Source: Candidatus Gastranaerophilales bacterium (lineage in GTDB: Bacteria; Cyanobacteriota; Vampirovibrionia; Gastranaerophilales; Gastranaerophilaceae). From it: a stretch of 40,116 nucleotides of DNA. The notes beneath the pieces are model-generated. The model saw only the letters and a list, made by a program, of their open reading frames with translations. It had not been told where the DNA came from and did no database searches. Location of the stretch: the NCBI GenBank assembly GCA_944324405.1, contig CALUWF010000013.1, forward strand, positions 1-40,116. The letters are read 5' to 3'. Of the stretch, positions 25,271 to 33,054 are shown piece by piece (within the stretch, counting starts at the first letter, position 1; each line of letters starts with the position of its first letter). The translations under genes were made by a program, and so were the position numbers.

Positions 25271-25759
25271 TTATTTTCCAAGCGAAAGTCTTGCCATTTC
25301 ATCAGATGAAAAACAGGCATGGACTTTATTAATCCTTGATTGAATATTGCCCGGCGGATTTTTAATCTGTCTGTATGCCGCCCAAAAAAGTGCTTTTGAA
25401 AGTCCCGGCGAGAGTGTTTCCGACCTTTTTACATATAATTTTCCGCTTGTGGAATTAGCAAATAAAATATCTATATCATAACCTTTTGTTTCATCCGGCG
25501 GGTGAAGATTAAGCGGCTTGTGGGCAATGAAAGGTATATCAACCCAATTTAAACCTTGAAATTTTATTAAAAGAAAAACTATTTCTTCTCTTAAAAAGAG
25601 TTGAAAAAACACTTCATTGTTGTCAAATATATGTACAAGTTCGTCGTCAGTATTTGTCCGCAGTATAATAACCCCGGCGCGTTTGCCGTCAAAATGAAAT
25701 TCAAAACCGTTGCGCCTTGTTGAAAATTCTTCATAGCTGTTGTTGACTATGTATTGCAC
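25271..25759 (-). CDS. unknown soluble protein
   Basis: 162 residues, start GTG at 25759. Mixed beta/alpha, no signal peptide or membrane segment: GFEFHFDGKRAGVIILRTN, NNEVFFQLFLREEIVFLL, LSPGLSKALFWAAYRQI. I do not recognise a family. It converges directly on the efflux gene (stop codons adjacent) and follows the 92-residue gene by 19 bases, so these two form a small leftward operon. No good ribosome site was seen before the GTG. Confidence 0.6.
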   Translation of the reverse strand: MQYIVNNSYEEFSTRRNGFEFHFDGKRAGVIILRTNTDDELVHIFDNNEVFFQLFLREEIVFLLIKFQGLNWVDIPFIAHKPLNLHPPDETKGYDIDILFANSTSGKLYVKRSETLSPGLSKALFWAAYRQIKNPPGNIQSRINKVHACFSSDEMARLSLGK

Positions 25760-25778
25760 ATAAACATTTTAACATAAA

Positions 25779-26057
25779 TCAGCCATGCATACTTTTCATA
25801 ACAATTGCCGCGGGGTCTTTGTGCGAGGGTAACTGTGTATTTTTGCTGAATTTTGAAACGACGTCTTCAGGTTTTGAAATTTTATTTAAAACGGCTTTGA
25901 ATAAATCAATAACCGTGCCCACAAGTCCTCTTGTTGCTTTGCTTTTTTCCTGTTTAGGCAAGTAACTTGAAGCGTTTTGTGCATTTTTTATGACACTTGT
26001 TCTAAGGCTGTTGCAGCTGTTTGAAATTTTTGGCGTAATTGTTAATGCTTTTGTCAT
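25779..26057 (-). CDS. small unknown protein
   Basis: 92 residues, MTKALTITPKISNSCNSLRT onward. Basic and Ser/Lys-rich, with one helical stretch GLVGTVIDLFKAVLNKI. AAAGGATAGAAA before the ATG is a good ribosome site. The opening T-x-T-P-K resembles the N-terminal signature of other unknown proteins here, but the later Phe-Gly motif is missing. First gene of the pair with the 162-residue protein. Not recognised. Confidence 0.55.
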   Translation of the reverse strand: MTKALTITPKISNSCNSLRTSVIKNAQNASSYLPKQEKSKATRGLVGTVIDLFKAVLNKISKPEDVVSKFSKNTQLPSHKDPAAIVMKSMHG

Positions 26058-26373
26058 TTTCTATCCTTTTCTACAAGATAATTAAAACACTTAAATAACA
26101 AAAATTGTTATAATATTAAGCATTTTTTACATTAAACGTGTAATTTGTACAATTAATCACAAAAAAGCATTAACAAGATTTTAACAATTTAAAACAGGAA
26201 ATTTTTGTAAGCGATATTGATACAATAAAGCTCATCTGCCACCCATTAATAAAATTGAAATAAAGGTATTGCGCGATGACATTAATGCTGCAAATTCTTT
26301 TGCTGACGGTTGCGCACTTTTAGGCGTTAATGTTAGAATGGAAAATTATTACTTCTGCCATATAAGGAAAAAT
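26058..26373. other. divergent intergenic region with palindrome
   Basis: AT-rich. ATAACAA-AAA-TTGTTAT (26095-26111) is a perfect 7-3-7 palindrome overlapping a TATAAT (26109-26114), a possible operator. The frame of the next gene stays open back to 26221 and would add residues such as DDINAANSFADGCALLGV. I do not include it, because the only good ribosome site (AAGGA) is before the ATG at 26374. Confidence 0.4.
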
Positions 26374-26955
26374 ATGTTCGAGAACTATGAAACATTTTTG
26401 GCGGTTTTAGATAAAAAATTAAAACAATTTTTTGAACAACAAAAAGAGTATGTCTGCTGCAAGCGCGGTTGTTCTTTTTGTTGCGAAGAAGGGTGCTATC
26501 CGGCATCAAATATTGAATATCTTTATATAAAAAGCGCAATGGATAGACTTGATAAGGATTTGCAAGAGAGAATAAAAGATGAAATAAAGCGCTTAAAAGA
26601 GCAAAAAGAAAAAGAACGCGGTGATAAAAAATGGCTTTATAAATGCCCGTTTTTAATTGATAACGTTTGCAGCGTGTATAATAACAGGCTTATTGTTTGC
26701 AGAACGTTTGGCATTCCGTATTTTAATGATGAAGGAAAAATAAAAACGCCTTTTTGTATGGAGCGCGGTTTAAATTATCATCAAGTTTATGACCCTGCAA
26801 TACACAAATTCAGCGATGAAAAATTTCGCCTGTCGGGCTTTAAAAATGAGCCCCTGGCATACAATTTGAGCAAAAAATTTCTCTATAATTCCAAGCTTGC
26901 CGAGCTTACAAATATGCATTTCGGCGAGGATAAAGCCCTTATAGATTGGTTTTAG
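26374..26955 (+). CDS. YkgJ-family cysteine cluster protein
   Basis: 193 residues. Near residue 28 the pattern CCKRGCSFCCEEGC gives the Cys cluster of the YkgJ/Fe-S or zinc-binding family, with more Cys at YKCPFLIDNVCSVYNNR and VCRTFGIPY. This arrangement (CxxxC..CC ... C.FL....C.iY..RP..CR) is the family hallmark. The role is poorly known; a metal cluster ligand role is inferred. Chosen start MFENYETFLAV with AAGGA 5 bases upstream. The 3' end overlaps the ridA stop by 4 bases (convergent). Confidence 0.85.
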   Translation: MFENYETFLAVLDKKLKQFFEQQKEYVCCKRGCSFCCEEGCYPASNIEYLYIKSAMDRLDKDLQERIKDEIKRLKEQKEKERGDKKWLYKCPFLIDNVCSVYNNRLIVCRTFGIPYFNDEGKIKTPFCMERGLNYHQVYDPAIHKFSDEKFRLSGFKNEPLAYNLSKKFLYNSKLAELTNMHFGEDKALIDWF

Positions 26956-27329
26956 CTCCTTATTGCAATGAGTTCTATCTCAACAAGGGCGCCTTTCGGG
27001 AGCTCTTTTGCCGCAACACAGGAGCGGGCGGGTTTAGAGGTAAAGTATTCGCCGTAAATTTCGTTAAATGCGCCAAAATCTTCCATATTCTTTAAAAAAC
27101 ATGTCGTTTTAACAACATCTTCAAAGCCAAAACCCGCCTCTTTTAAAACCGCGGCAAGGTTTTCAATAACTCTTTTTGTCTGCTCTTTTATATCGCCGCC
27201 GATAAACTCATTATTTTTAGGATTAATTGCAATTTGTCCCGAAGTAAACAGGGTATTTGCGCACAAATACGCCTGAGAATAGGGGCCTATTGCATCGGGT
27301 GCATTTTTTGTATAAATAACTTTATTCAT
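26952..27329 (-). CDS. ridA: RidA-family enamine/imine deaminase
   Basis: 125 residues, the usual size. Family motifs: GPYSQAYLCANTLFTSGQIA, AGFGFEDVVKTTCFLKNM, then GEYFTSKPARSCVAAKELP with the catalytic Arg, and a C-terminal LVEIELIAI. RidA trimers hydrolyse reactive enamines/imines (2-aminoacrylate, 2-aminocrotonate) released by PLP enzymes. It starts 9 bases after ilvA with AAGGAGTAATT as ribosome site, so it is co-transcribed with the enzyme that makes its substrate. Confidence 0.95.
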   Translation of the reverse strand: MNKVIYTKNAPDAIGPYSQAYLCANTLFTSGQIAINPKNNEFIGGDIKEQTKRVIENLAAVLKEAGFGFEDVVKTTCFLKNMEDFGAFNEIYGEYFTSKPARSCVAAKELPKGALVEIELIAIRS

Positions 27330-27338
27330 AATTACTCC

Positions 27339-28541
27339 TTAAAAACTTGATGAAATTTTGTAACCTTTTTCGATAAACGTTCTTTTTATTTCTTCAAGGT
27401 GCTGCGCGTTTTTGGTTTCAAGAGTAACGCTTAAATAGCATTCGTTAATCTCGGTACCTTTTCCGCCCTGATTGTGCCGCACGCGTATTACGTTTGCGCC
27501 AAGCTTAGCTATAATTGTCGAAACATCCCTTAACTGCCCCGGTTTATCAAGCAGCTCAATTGTTAAATCGCTCAGCCTGCCTTCTTTCATAAGTCCGCGG
27601 TTAATTACGCGCGATAGTATATTAACATCAATATTTCCGCCCGATACAAGACATACCGTCTTTTTGCCTTCAAGCGGCAATTTATTAAACATGGCGGCTG
27701 CAACGCTTAGTGCGCCCGCGCCTTCCGCTATAAGTTTTTGCTTTTCAATAAGGGATAAGATGGCATTTGCGATTTCATCTTCACTTACGGTTACAACCTC
27801 ATCCACATACTGTTCGCATATTTTAAAAGTATTTTCCCCGGGCAATTTTACCGCCGTTCCGTCCGCAAAGGTTGAAACGGAAGGAAGTTCTACTCTTTTG
27901 TGTTCATGGAGAGAATTTACCATGCTCGGCGCGCCCTGCGCCTGAACACCGTAGACCTTGCAGTTGGGGTTTAGCATTTTAATTGTATATGCAACCCCCG
28001 AAATTAGGCCCCCGCCGCCGATTGGTACAATTACGGCCTCCATATCGCTCAGCTGTTCCATTAATTCAAGCGCTATTGTGCCCTGACCCGCAATAATATC
28101 TATATCATCAAAGGGGTGTATAAACTCGCCCTGTGTTTCCTGCTGATATTTTATTGCCGCCTGATAAGCATCATCATAAACACCGTCCACAAGCATAATT
28201 TGGGCGCCATATTTCCTTGTGGCTTCTATTTTTGAGATAGGTGCCGTGCTTGGGATAAAAATTGCCGATTTTATATTGTTTTTCTGTGCGCTTAGTGCAA
28301 CGCCCTGTGCGTGGTTTCCGGCCGAGCAGGCTATTATTCCGCGGCTTTTTTGTTCATCGCTCAAACGTGAGATTTTATAATATGCGCCGCGCACCTTAAA
28401 AGAACCGGTTGTTTGCAAATTTTCCGCTTTGAGATAAATTTGTGCCTTATCGGATAATGCGGGCGCATATATTAAATCTGTTTTTCTTATGTTGTCCTTT
28501 AAAACTCTTTGGGCATCGTATACTTTATCAAGTGTAAGCAT
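27339..28541 (-). CDS. ilvA: threonine ammonia-lyase with ACT domain
   Basis: 400 residues. PLP-binding Lys49 in TTGSFKVRGAYYKI, substrate loop SAGNHAQGVALSA, glycine loop VPIGGGGLISG (~175-185), and a C-terminal ACT-like regulatory domain (~325-400: LLDKPGQLRDVSTIIAKLGA). It deaminates threonine (and serine) to 2-oxobutyrate (pyruvate), the first step to isoleucine or a catabolic route. The ~400-residue single-ACT form matches the TdcB-like class rather than the long two-ACT IlvA. AGAGGATGAAAA precedes the ATG. Leads the ilvA-ridA operon. Confidence 0.95.
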   Translation of the reverse strand: MLTLDKVYDAQRVLKDNIRKTDLIYAPALSDKAQIYLKAENLQTTGSFKVRGAYYKISRLSDEQKSRGIIACSAGNHAQGVALSAQKNNIKSAIFIPSTAPISKIEATRKYGAQIMLVDGVYDDAYQAAIKYQQETQGEFIHPFDDIDIIAGQGTIALELMEQLSDMEAVIVPIGGGGLISGVAYTIKMLNPNCKVYGVQAQGAPSMVNSLHEHKRVELPSVSTFADGTAVKLPGENTFKICEQYVDEVVTVSEDEIANAILSLIEKQKLIAEGAGALSVAAAMFNKLPLEGKKTVCLVSGGNIDVNILSRVINRGLMKEGRLSDLTIELLDKPGQLRDVSTIIAKLGANVIRVRHNQGGKGTEINECYLSVTLETKNAQHLEEIKRTFIEKGYKISSSF

Positions 28542-28599
28542 TTTTCATCCTCTTTTTACAAGTAAAGTATAGCAAAAAAGTTTTAAAGGGCGCAAAATA

Positions 28600-28941
28600 T
28601 TAAGCGTTAAATTCTATGTTGCTTATAAGTGTTCCTAAAAAAGATATTACAAATGAGCCTAAAAGTGCACTTAAAAAGCCATCCACTTCAAATCCCGGCG
28701 CAAGTTTGCCAAGAAGCAGAAGTAATGCTGCGTTAATTACAAAAATAAACAAGCCAAGAGTAATAATGTTAATCGGAAGGGTAATAAGCATAATAAGCGG
28801 CTTTATGAAAATATTTATAAGCGCCATAATTACAACAACAAGCATGGCACTCTTAAAGCCGTCTACCTCAATCCCGGGGATTAGCCAGGCGGTAAACATT
28901 ATAGCAAGTGCAAATAAAACCCATCTTAAAAGTAAAATCAT
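28600..28941 (-). CDS. four-helix membrane protein, phage-holin-like family (YvlD type)
   Basis: 113 residues, almost entirely hydrophobic with four membrane helices. MILLLRWVLFALAIMFTAWL, PGIEVDGFKSAML and the later PGFEVDGFLSALLGSFVIS repeat the G-x-x-V-D-G motif of the PF04020 family. Despite its 'holin' name the family is chromosomal and of unknown function. AAGGAGAAAAGAT is upstream. It lies between ilvA and the amylase-like gene on the same strand, with 58 and 30 base gaps. Confidence 0.9.
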   Translation of the reverse strand: MILLLRWVLFALAIMFTAWLIPGIEVDGFKSAMLVVVIMALINIFIKPLIMLITLPINIITLGLFIFVINAALLLLLGKLAPGFEVDGFLSALLGSFVISFLGTLISNIEFNA

Positions 28942-28971
28942 ATCTTTTCTCCTTATATTTATTTTTAATAT

Positions 28972-30297
28972 TTATAAACCTACGGCCCAGGCAAATTCTT
29001 CTCCGACGCGGGAATTATACGCCCTTCCGTCATCATATGCAAAAAGCTCATGCCAGTGGCTTTCGGGTGTATTATCAAGCGAGTAATTCGGGTTTGTCAT
29101 CATAAGTTGATGCGTGTTTGTATCGTATCTCAGCGGGAATAAGTCCTCCATTTGCATAAATGAAGGCAGTTTGTCCGATGGATATTCAAATCCGAAAAGG
29201 CAGGAGTGTATGCGTCTTAACCGGTCTTCATAGCTTCTTCCGCCGGTGTCATTGTCATTTGAAACCTCGGGGCCCGGCGCATATTCTCTGTAATATTTTA
29301 ATTTATTGCTCCAGTATCTCACCTCATTTTCATTATCGGCGTTAATTATTGCGGTTCCTGCTGTCAGGCCCATATTTTTATACCTGTCAAAATCAAAAGA
29401 ACTTTTTTCACCTACAATGCTCACATGGGTGTTGTTTGAACGTTTTCTTATCTCATCAAGGATATATTGCATTTGATGATAATAAGGCAGCTTGCCAATT
29501 CCCGTGTAATTTGGACAATCATAGCCGCCGATGTGCTTTGCGGAATCGACAAAAATAGCCTCAAAGCCAAGATTTATAAGCTCTGCGCAGGAATTTATAA
29601 ATAGCTGCACATGTTCATCATTGTGCCATCTGAAATTTTCTTCCCGGCCGTCTTTGTTTATAACCTTTATTTGATCCTCTGAGATAAGCACGCGGAAACC
29701 TGTTTTAATTCCTCTAAAATGCGCCAAATCACAAAAAGCCTTCAGCTGTTCTTTATCGCTTATTTTATCCTCAATTTCGCGTACAATAAGGTTATTTGAG
29801 TACCCGGAGTTTAATTTCATCGTATATGCGGAATTTTCTTCCCATACCGGTTTATTATATCCGTCACCAAAGATAATCGGAAAAACATGTGATACAATTA
29901 TGCAGCTTGCCCAGCTTTTCGCGCTCGGCGCAATTGCGGGAAGCATTTTAATGAGGCTTAAAATTCCGTCCTTGCAGCAATTACCCTCCATTTTTGCAAT
30001 GGAGCGATTGTTTATTTCAATGTAATTTGCAAATCTTCCCCAATTATCACCGTAATTAGGGGTTTGAATATTATCGGGAAAATTTTTGTAAAATTCGCCT
30101 TCAGACAGTGTCATAATTGAATTTACACTATCCTTTAAACTTCTTGTCAAAAGTTCGTAAGGGGTGACATTTGAAAGCCATTTTTTTCTGCTGCCGACAT
30201 TGCCTATGCCATAATAGGCCTTTTCTTCGCTGAACTTATCATATTCAAGCTCCGGCCGGTAATTAAAAGCATCTAAAAGTTTATTTACACTATTCAT
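28972..30297 (-). CDS. alpha-amylase-like (GH13-type) barrel protein, divergent
   Basis: 441 residues. The sequence follows the GH13 pattern: a region-I-like stretch with CDLAHFRGIKTGFRVLI (strand then HxxG), region II GFEAIFVDSAKHIGGYD (usual form GfRiDaaKH) with the nucleophile Asp, and region III VSIVGEKSSFDF with the Glu acid. The expected Arg two residues before the nucleophile is Phe here (IFVDSAKH), so activity or specificity may be changed. No signal peptide, so cytosolic. It might act on glycogen or other alpha-glucans. AAGGAATTTTAT is its ribosome site, lying in a small inverted repeat. Confidence 0.6.
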   Translation of the reverse strand: MNSVNKLLDAFNYRPELEYDKFSEEKAYYGIGNVGSRKKWLSNVTPYELLTRSLKDSVNSIMTLSEGEFYKNFPDNIQTPNYGDNWGRFANYIEINNRSIAKMEGNCCKDGILSLIKMLPAIAPSAKSWASCIIVSHVFPIIFGDGYNKPVWEENSAYTMKLNSGYSNNLIVREIEDKISDKEQLKAFCDLAHFRGIKTGFRVLISEDQIKVINKDGREENFRWHNDEHVQLFINSCAELINLGFEAIFVDSAKHIGGYDCPNYTGIGKLPYYHQMQYILDEIRKRSNNTHVSIVGEKSSFDFDRYKNMGLTAGTAIINADNENEVRYWSNKLKYYREYAPGPEVSNDNDTGGRSYEDRLRRIHSCLFGFEYPSDKLPSFMQMEDLFPLRYDTNTHQLMMTNPNYSLDNTPESHWHELFAYDDGRAYNSRVGEEFAWAVGL

Positions 30298-30298
30298 A

Positions 30299-30335
30299 TA
30301 AAATTCCTTGATACTTTAAATAATATGGAATTTTA
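30299..30335. repeat. inverted repeat covering a ribosome site
   Basis: TAAAATTCC (30299-30307) and GGAATTTTA (30327-30335), perfect 9-bp arms around a 19-nt loop. On the minus strand the second-read arm contains part of the AAGGA ribosome site of the amylase-like gene, so the stem could hide it; alternatively it is leftover terminator structure after hydE. Confidence 0.4.
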
Positions 30336-30360
30336 TTTTTTAAAACATTAAAGAAAGTGC

Positions 30361-31350
30361 CTATTTTTTATAGTGTAAACTCGTACCGAAATCCTCCGAT
30401 ATTCTATCACCGATTGAGGCAATTTCTTCTTTTAAAAGATTTAAAGAAGATGTGTCAAGAGCGTTAATTCCTTGCTTGTTCGGGTATATTGAATATTTTT
30501 TTGCACATGTTTTGGGTGTAATATTTGGCATAACAACATTTGCGCCGCTTTTAAGGGCGATTTTTCTTCCGTTTTTTAAAAGTGTTTCCATGGCCGTTGT
30601 CGCCGGAATATTTATATCAGGCAGTATTATTCTTGTAAGTGCCGTAACTTTTAAAGCAAGTTCAAAAGTTCCGCAGGGAAAGTCTTTGAGCGGTGTATCC
30701 TTATGAGAGATAAAAGGCCCTATACCAATCATATCAGCTTCAACTTTTTTGAAAAACAAAATATCATTTGCAATGGATTCAATGCTTTGTCCGGGAAGTC
30801 CCGTCATGATTCCTGTTCCTGTTTCATAACCAAGATTTTTCAGCTCATATATGCACTTTAGTCTATTTTTAAAATCCGCGCCCGGGTGAAGTTTCTGATA
30901 GAGTTTTTCATCGGTTGTTTCAATTCTTAAAAGATATCTGTCTGCGCCTGAGTCCTTATAAGCCTTATATTCTTCTTTTGTTTTTTCTCCGAGGCTTAAA
31001 GTAAGTGCAAAACCTAAGCTTTTTACATTTTCAATTATTTTGCACATTCTGTTTATGTTAAAATAATCGTCTTCGCCTCCTTGAAGTACAATTGTCTTGA
31101 AACCAAGTTTATCTGCCCGTTGCAGTGCATTTAAGATTTCTTTTTCGCTTAATCTGTATCTTTTTACATTTTTATTTTTGGAATTTATCCCGCAGTAAAT
31201 ACAGTTTCTTTTGCAAAAATTACTAAACTCGACAAGCCCCCTTAAATGCACAAAATTGCCGCAGCTTTCCCTTCTTATTTTGTCCGCTTTTTTATATATG
31301 TCATCGGCGTCTTTGAGTTTTAGAATTTCAATAATTTCATTTTTATTCAT
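30361..31350 (-). CDS. hydE: [FeFe]-hydrogenase maturase HydE (radical SAM)
   Basis: 329 residues. Radical-SAM cluster Cys46-x3-Cys50-x2-Cys53 in NFCKRNCIYCGINS, then KTIVLQGGEDDYF, TLSLGEKTKEEYKAYKDSGA, RYLLRIETTDE and GIMTGLPGQS. These are HydE hallmarks, separating it from BioB and PylB. HydE helps build the diiron H-cluster of [FeFe] hydrogenase, so the cell probably makes hydrogen in fermentation. HydF, HydG and the hydrogenase are not in the window. A TATAAT (31357-31362) sits only 7 bases before the ATG, with TCGACT 17 bases further up, and there is no ribosome site, so a leaderless message is possible. Divergent from the ThiF-like gene. Confidence 0.9.
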   Translation of the reverse strand: MNKNEIIEILKLKDADDIYKKADKIRRESCGNFVHLRGLVEFSNFCKRNCIYCGINSKNKNVKRYRLSEKEILNALQRADKLGFKTIVLQGGEDDYFNINRMCKIIENVKSLGFALTLSLGEKTKEEYKAYKDSGADRYLLRIETTDEKLYQKLHPGADFKNRLKCIYELKNLGYETGTGIMTGLPGQSIESIANDILFFKKVEADMIGIGPFISHKDTPLKDFPCGTFELALKVTALTRIILPDINIPATTAMETLLKNGRKIALKSGANVVMPNITPKTCAKKYSIYPNKQGINALDTSSLNLLKEEIASIGDRISEDFGTSLHYKK

Positions 31351-31395
31351 AAAATAATTATAGATTTTTTTTTGCTCTTAGTCGATAATAATTTT

Positions 31396-32118
31396 ATGGG
31401 CAGATATGAGAGAAATATTTTAATAAAGGAAATAGGCGAAATAGGGCAAAGAAGGCTTAGAAATTCGCGTGTTCTTGTCTGCGGCGCTGGAGGCTTAGGT
31501 TCCGGCGTTATTGTTAATCTTATCTGTCTTGGGGTGGGTCATATTGGAATTGTCGATGATGATAAGGTTGAATTATCTAATCTTAACAGGCAGTATATCC
31601 ACAAAATGACAACGCTTGGACAGGATAAAGTATTAAGTGCAAAATCACGGATAAACGAATTTAATCCCGAAGTTGACGTTATGCCGTATAAATTAAGGCT
31701 TGATAAAGACAATGCCCGGGATATTTTTGTAAGTTACGATTTAATAATTGACTGTTTTGACAATTATTATTCAAAATTTATTTTATCAGACACCGCCGTT
31801 AAGACGGGAAAAACTTTAATCCATGGCGGAGTGGAAGAATTTTGCGGCCAGGTTTGTGTTATTAAAAAAGATACAGCCTGCCTTGCCTGTTTTATTCCCG
31901 AGCTGTACAACTGTTCAAAAGATATAAAAATTAAAACCGGAACAATAAGTCCCGTTGTTTCAACAATTGCTTCAATCCAGAGTATGGAAGCTCTTAAAAT
32001 AATTACCGGCACAGGCGAACCTTTATACAACACAATGCTTTTTTACAACGGTCTGGGTGAGCAGTTTAGAAAAATAAAAATCGGAAAAAATAAAAACTGC
32101 CCTTCCTGCGCAAAATAA
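31396..32118 (+). CDS. ThiF/MoeB/HesA-family adenylyltransferase
   Basis: 240 residues from MGRYERNILIKEIG. E1-like ATP-binding fold: VLVCGAGGLGSGVIVNL, VGHIGIVDDDKVELSNLNRQ (Arg/Gln ATP contacts), DLIIDCFDNYYSK, and two CxxC zinc pairs (CLACF ... CPSCAK at the end). Such enzymes adenylate the C-terminus of a ubiquitin-like sulfur carrier (ThiS, MoaD). It lacks an obvious partner gene nearby. The frame could start at a TTG at 31372, but the ATG at 31396 fits the family start. It shares its promoter region with hydE, hinting at sulfur or cofactor work, which is inference. Confidence 0.88.
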   Translation: MGRYERNILIKEIGEIGQRRLRNSRVLVCGAGGLGSGVIVNLICLGVGHIGIVDDDKVELSNLNRQYIHKMTTLGQDKVLSAKSRINEFNPEVDVMPYKLRLDKDNARDIFVSYDLIIDCFDNYYSKFILSDTAVKTGKTLIHGGVEEFCGQVCVIKKDTACLACFIPELYNCSKDIKIKTGTISPVVSTIASIQSMEALKIITGTGEPLYNTMLFYNGLGEQFRKIKIGKNKNCPSCAK

Positions 32119-32145
32119 ATTATTTAAGTTTTTTATATGCATGTT

Positions 32146-33054
32146 ATGAAAATTACTCCTGTTGTGCAGTTAGCGCAAAGAACATACAGTGCATATAATT
32201 ATAACAGCCAAAAGCAGCTTTATTTAACGCAAAGAGATGTATTTGTAAAAGAGAAACAAATTGCATTTACTTCAAATCCCTTTGCGAAAAAAATTTCTGA
32301 CAACCTTGTGGATAAAGCCTCGCGGATTATATTGTCAAAATATTCAAAATTCGGGCTTGGAGAATATTTAAAATTAAATAATTTAGAAAAATTAATTCTT
32401 TCAAAGAAATCGGCAGGATTTCAAGATTATGCTTATGATGCGACACTTGACGGCGCTCTTTTGCTTAAAAAATATTTTGATAAGAAATATGGTATTGGTA
32501 AGTATGTTTTTATTTCAATCGGGCGTTCTCTTGAAACAATTAAGGAGGCAATGGGGTATATGGGCGCAAATACCTGCATACTGCCTATATCACAGCTTCA
32601 TAACAAGAGGGTGGATATTTCGGATATAACTTGCCAAAAGGGTTTTGGAGAATATTTAAAATACCTTGAAAAAATAGGAATTGATGCCAAAACAATAAAT
32701 AATTCGGATAAGCATTTTATTTTTGCGGATTACTGTTCGTCTGGCGCCACTCTTGAAACTGTAAAAAATCTGCTTACAAGTCCGCAGGTCGGCATTGATG
32801 AAACAAAAGCAGAGTTTATTGATTTTATGAAATTGTATAAAAAACTCTGGGAAAAAGTCAGGAATAAATCCTCCCTTACCATTCCGACATTTATGGATAT
32901 GCATTTAAACTGCGAATATTTCAAGTACTTTTCTTCAACAGATGCGCTGCCTTATTATGCGCTGGAAAAAGTTAATGAGGCGGTAAATATGCGCGCCGGT
33001 TTTGAAGCAAAGCTTTTTAATTTTAAATTGATGAAAAAACTCATTAGGGATTAA
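32146..33054 (+). CDS. tagged protein with phosphoribosyltransferase-like motif
   Basis: 302 residues from MKITPVVQLAQRTY; the shared signature returns as KQIAFTSNPFAKK. The body has GKYVFISIGRSLETIKEAMG (an early strand-loop as in PRTases) and KHFIFADYCSSGATLETVKN. The latter resembles the PRPP-binding loop (hhhhDD..sSGaT) of type I phosphoribosyltransferases, although the acidic pair is A-D-Y. No membrane segment. An ATG three codons earlier (32137) exists, but the M-K-I-x-P start matches paralogous leaders. The 3' end overlaps the convergent pgeF by 11 bases. Function unknown; PRTase fold is a moderate inference. Confidence 0.6.
   Translation: MKITPVVQLAQRTYSAYNYNSQKQLYLTQRDVFVKEKQIAFTSNPFAKKISDNLVDKASRIILSKYSKFGLGEYLKLNNLEKLILSKKSAGFQDYAYDATLDGALLLKKYFDKKYGIGKYVFISIGRSLETIKEAMGYMGANTCILPISQLHNKRVDISDITCQKGFGEYLKYLEKIGIDAKTINNSDKHFIFADYCSSGATLETVKNLLTSPQVGIDETKAEFIDFMKLYKKLWEKVRNKSSLTIPTFMDMHLNCEYFKYFSSTDALPYYALEKVNEAVNMRAGFEAKLFNFKLMKKLIRD

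Noticed and set aside
26221-26373. N-terminal extension of the cysteine cluster protein
   Set aside because: The frame is open and looks somewhat protein-like, but only TTG or ATG without ribosome sites are available and the family normally starts near 26374.
28600-28941. Prophage remnant (holin)
   Set aside because: The family name is misleading; the protein is a chromosomal four-helix membrane protein and no other phage genes are near.
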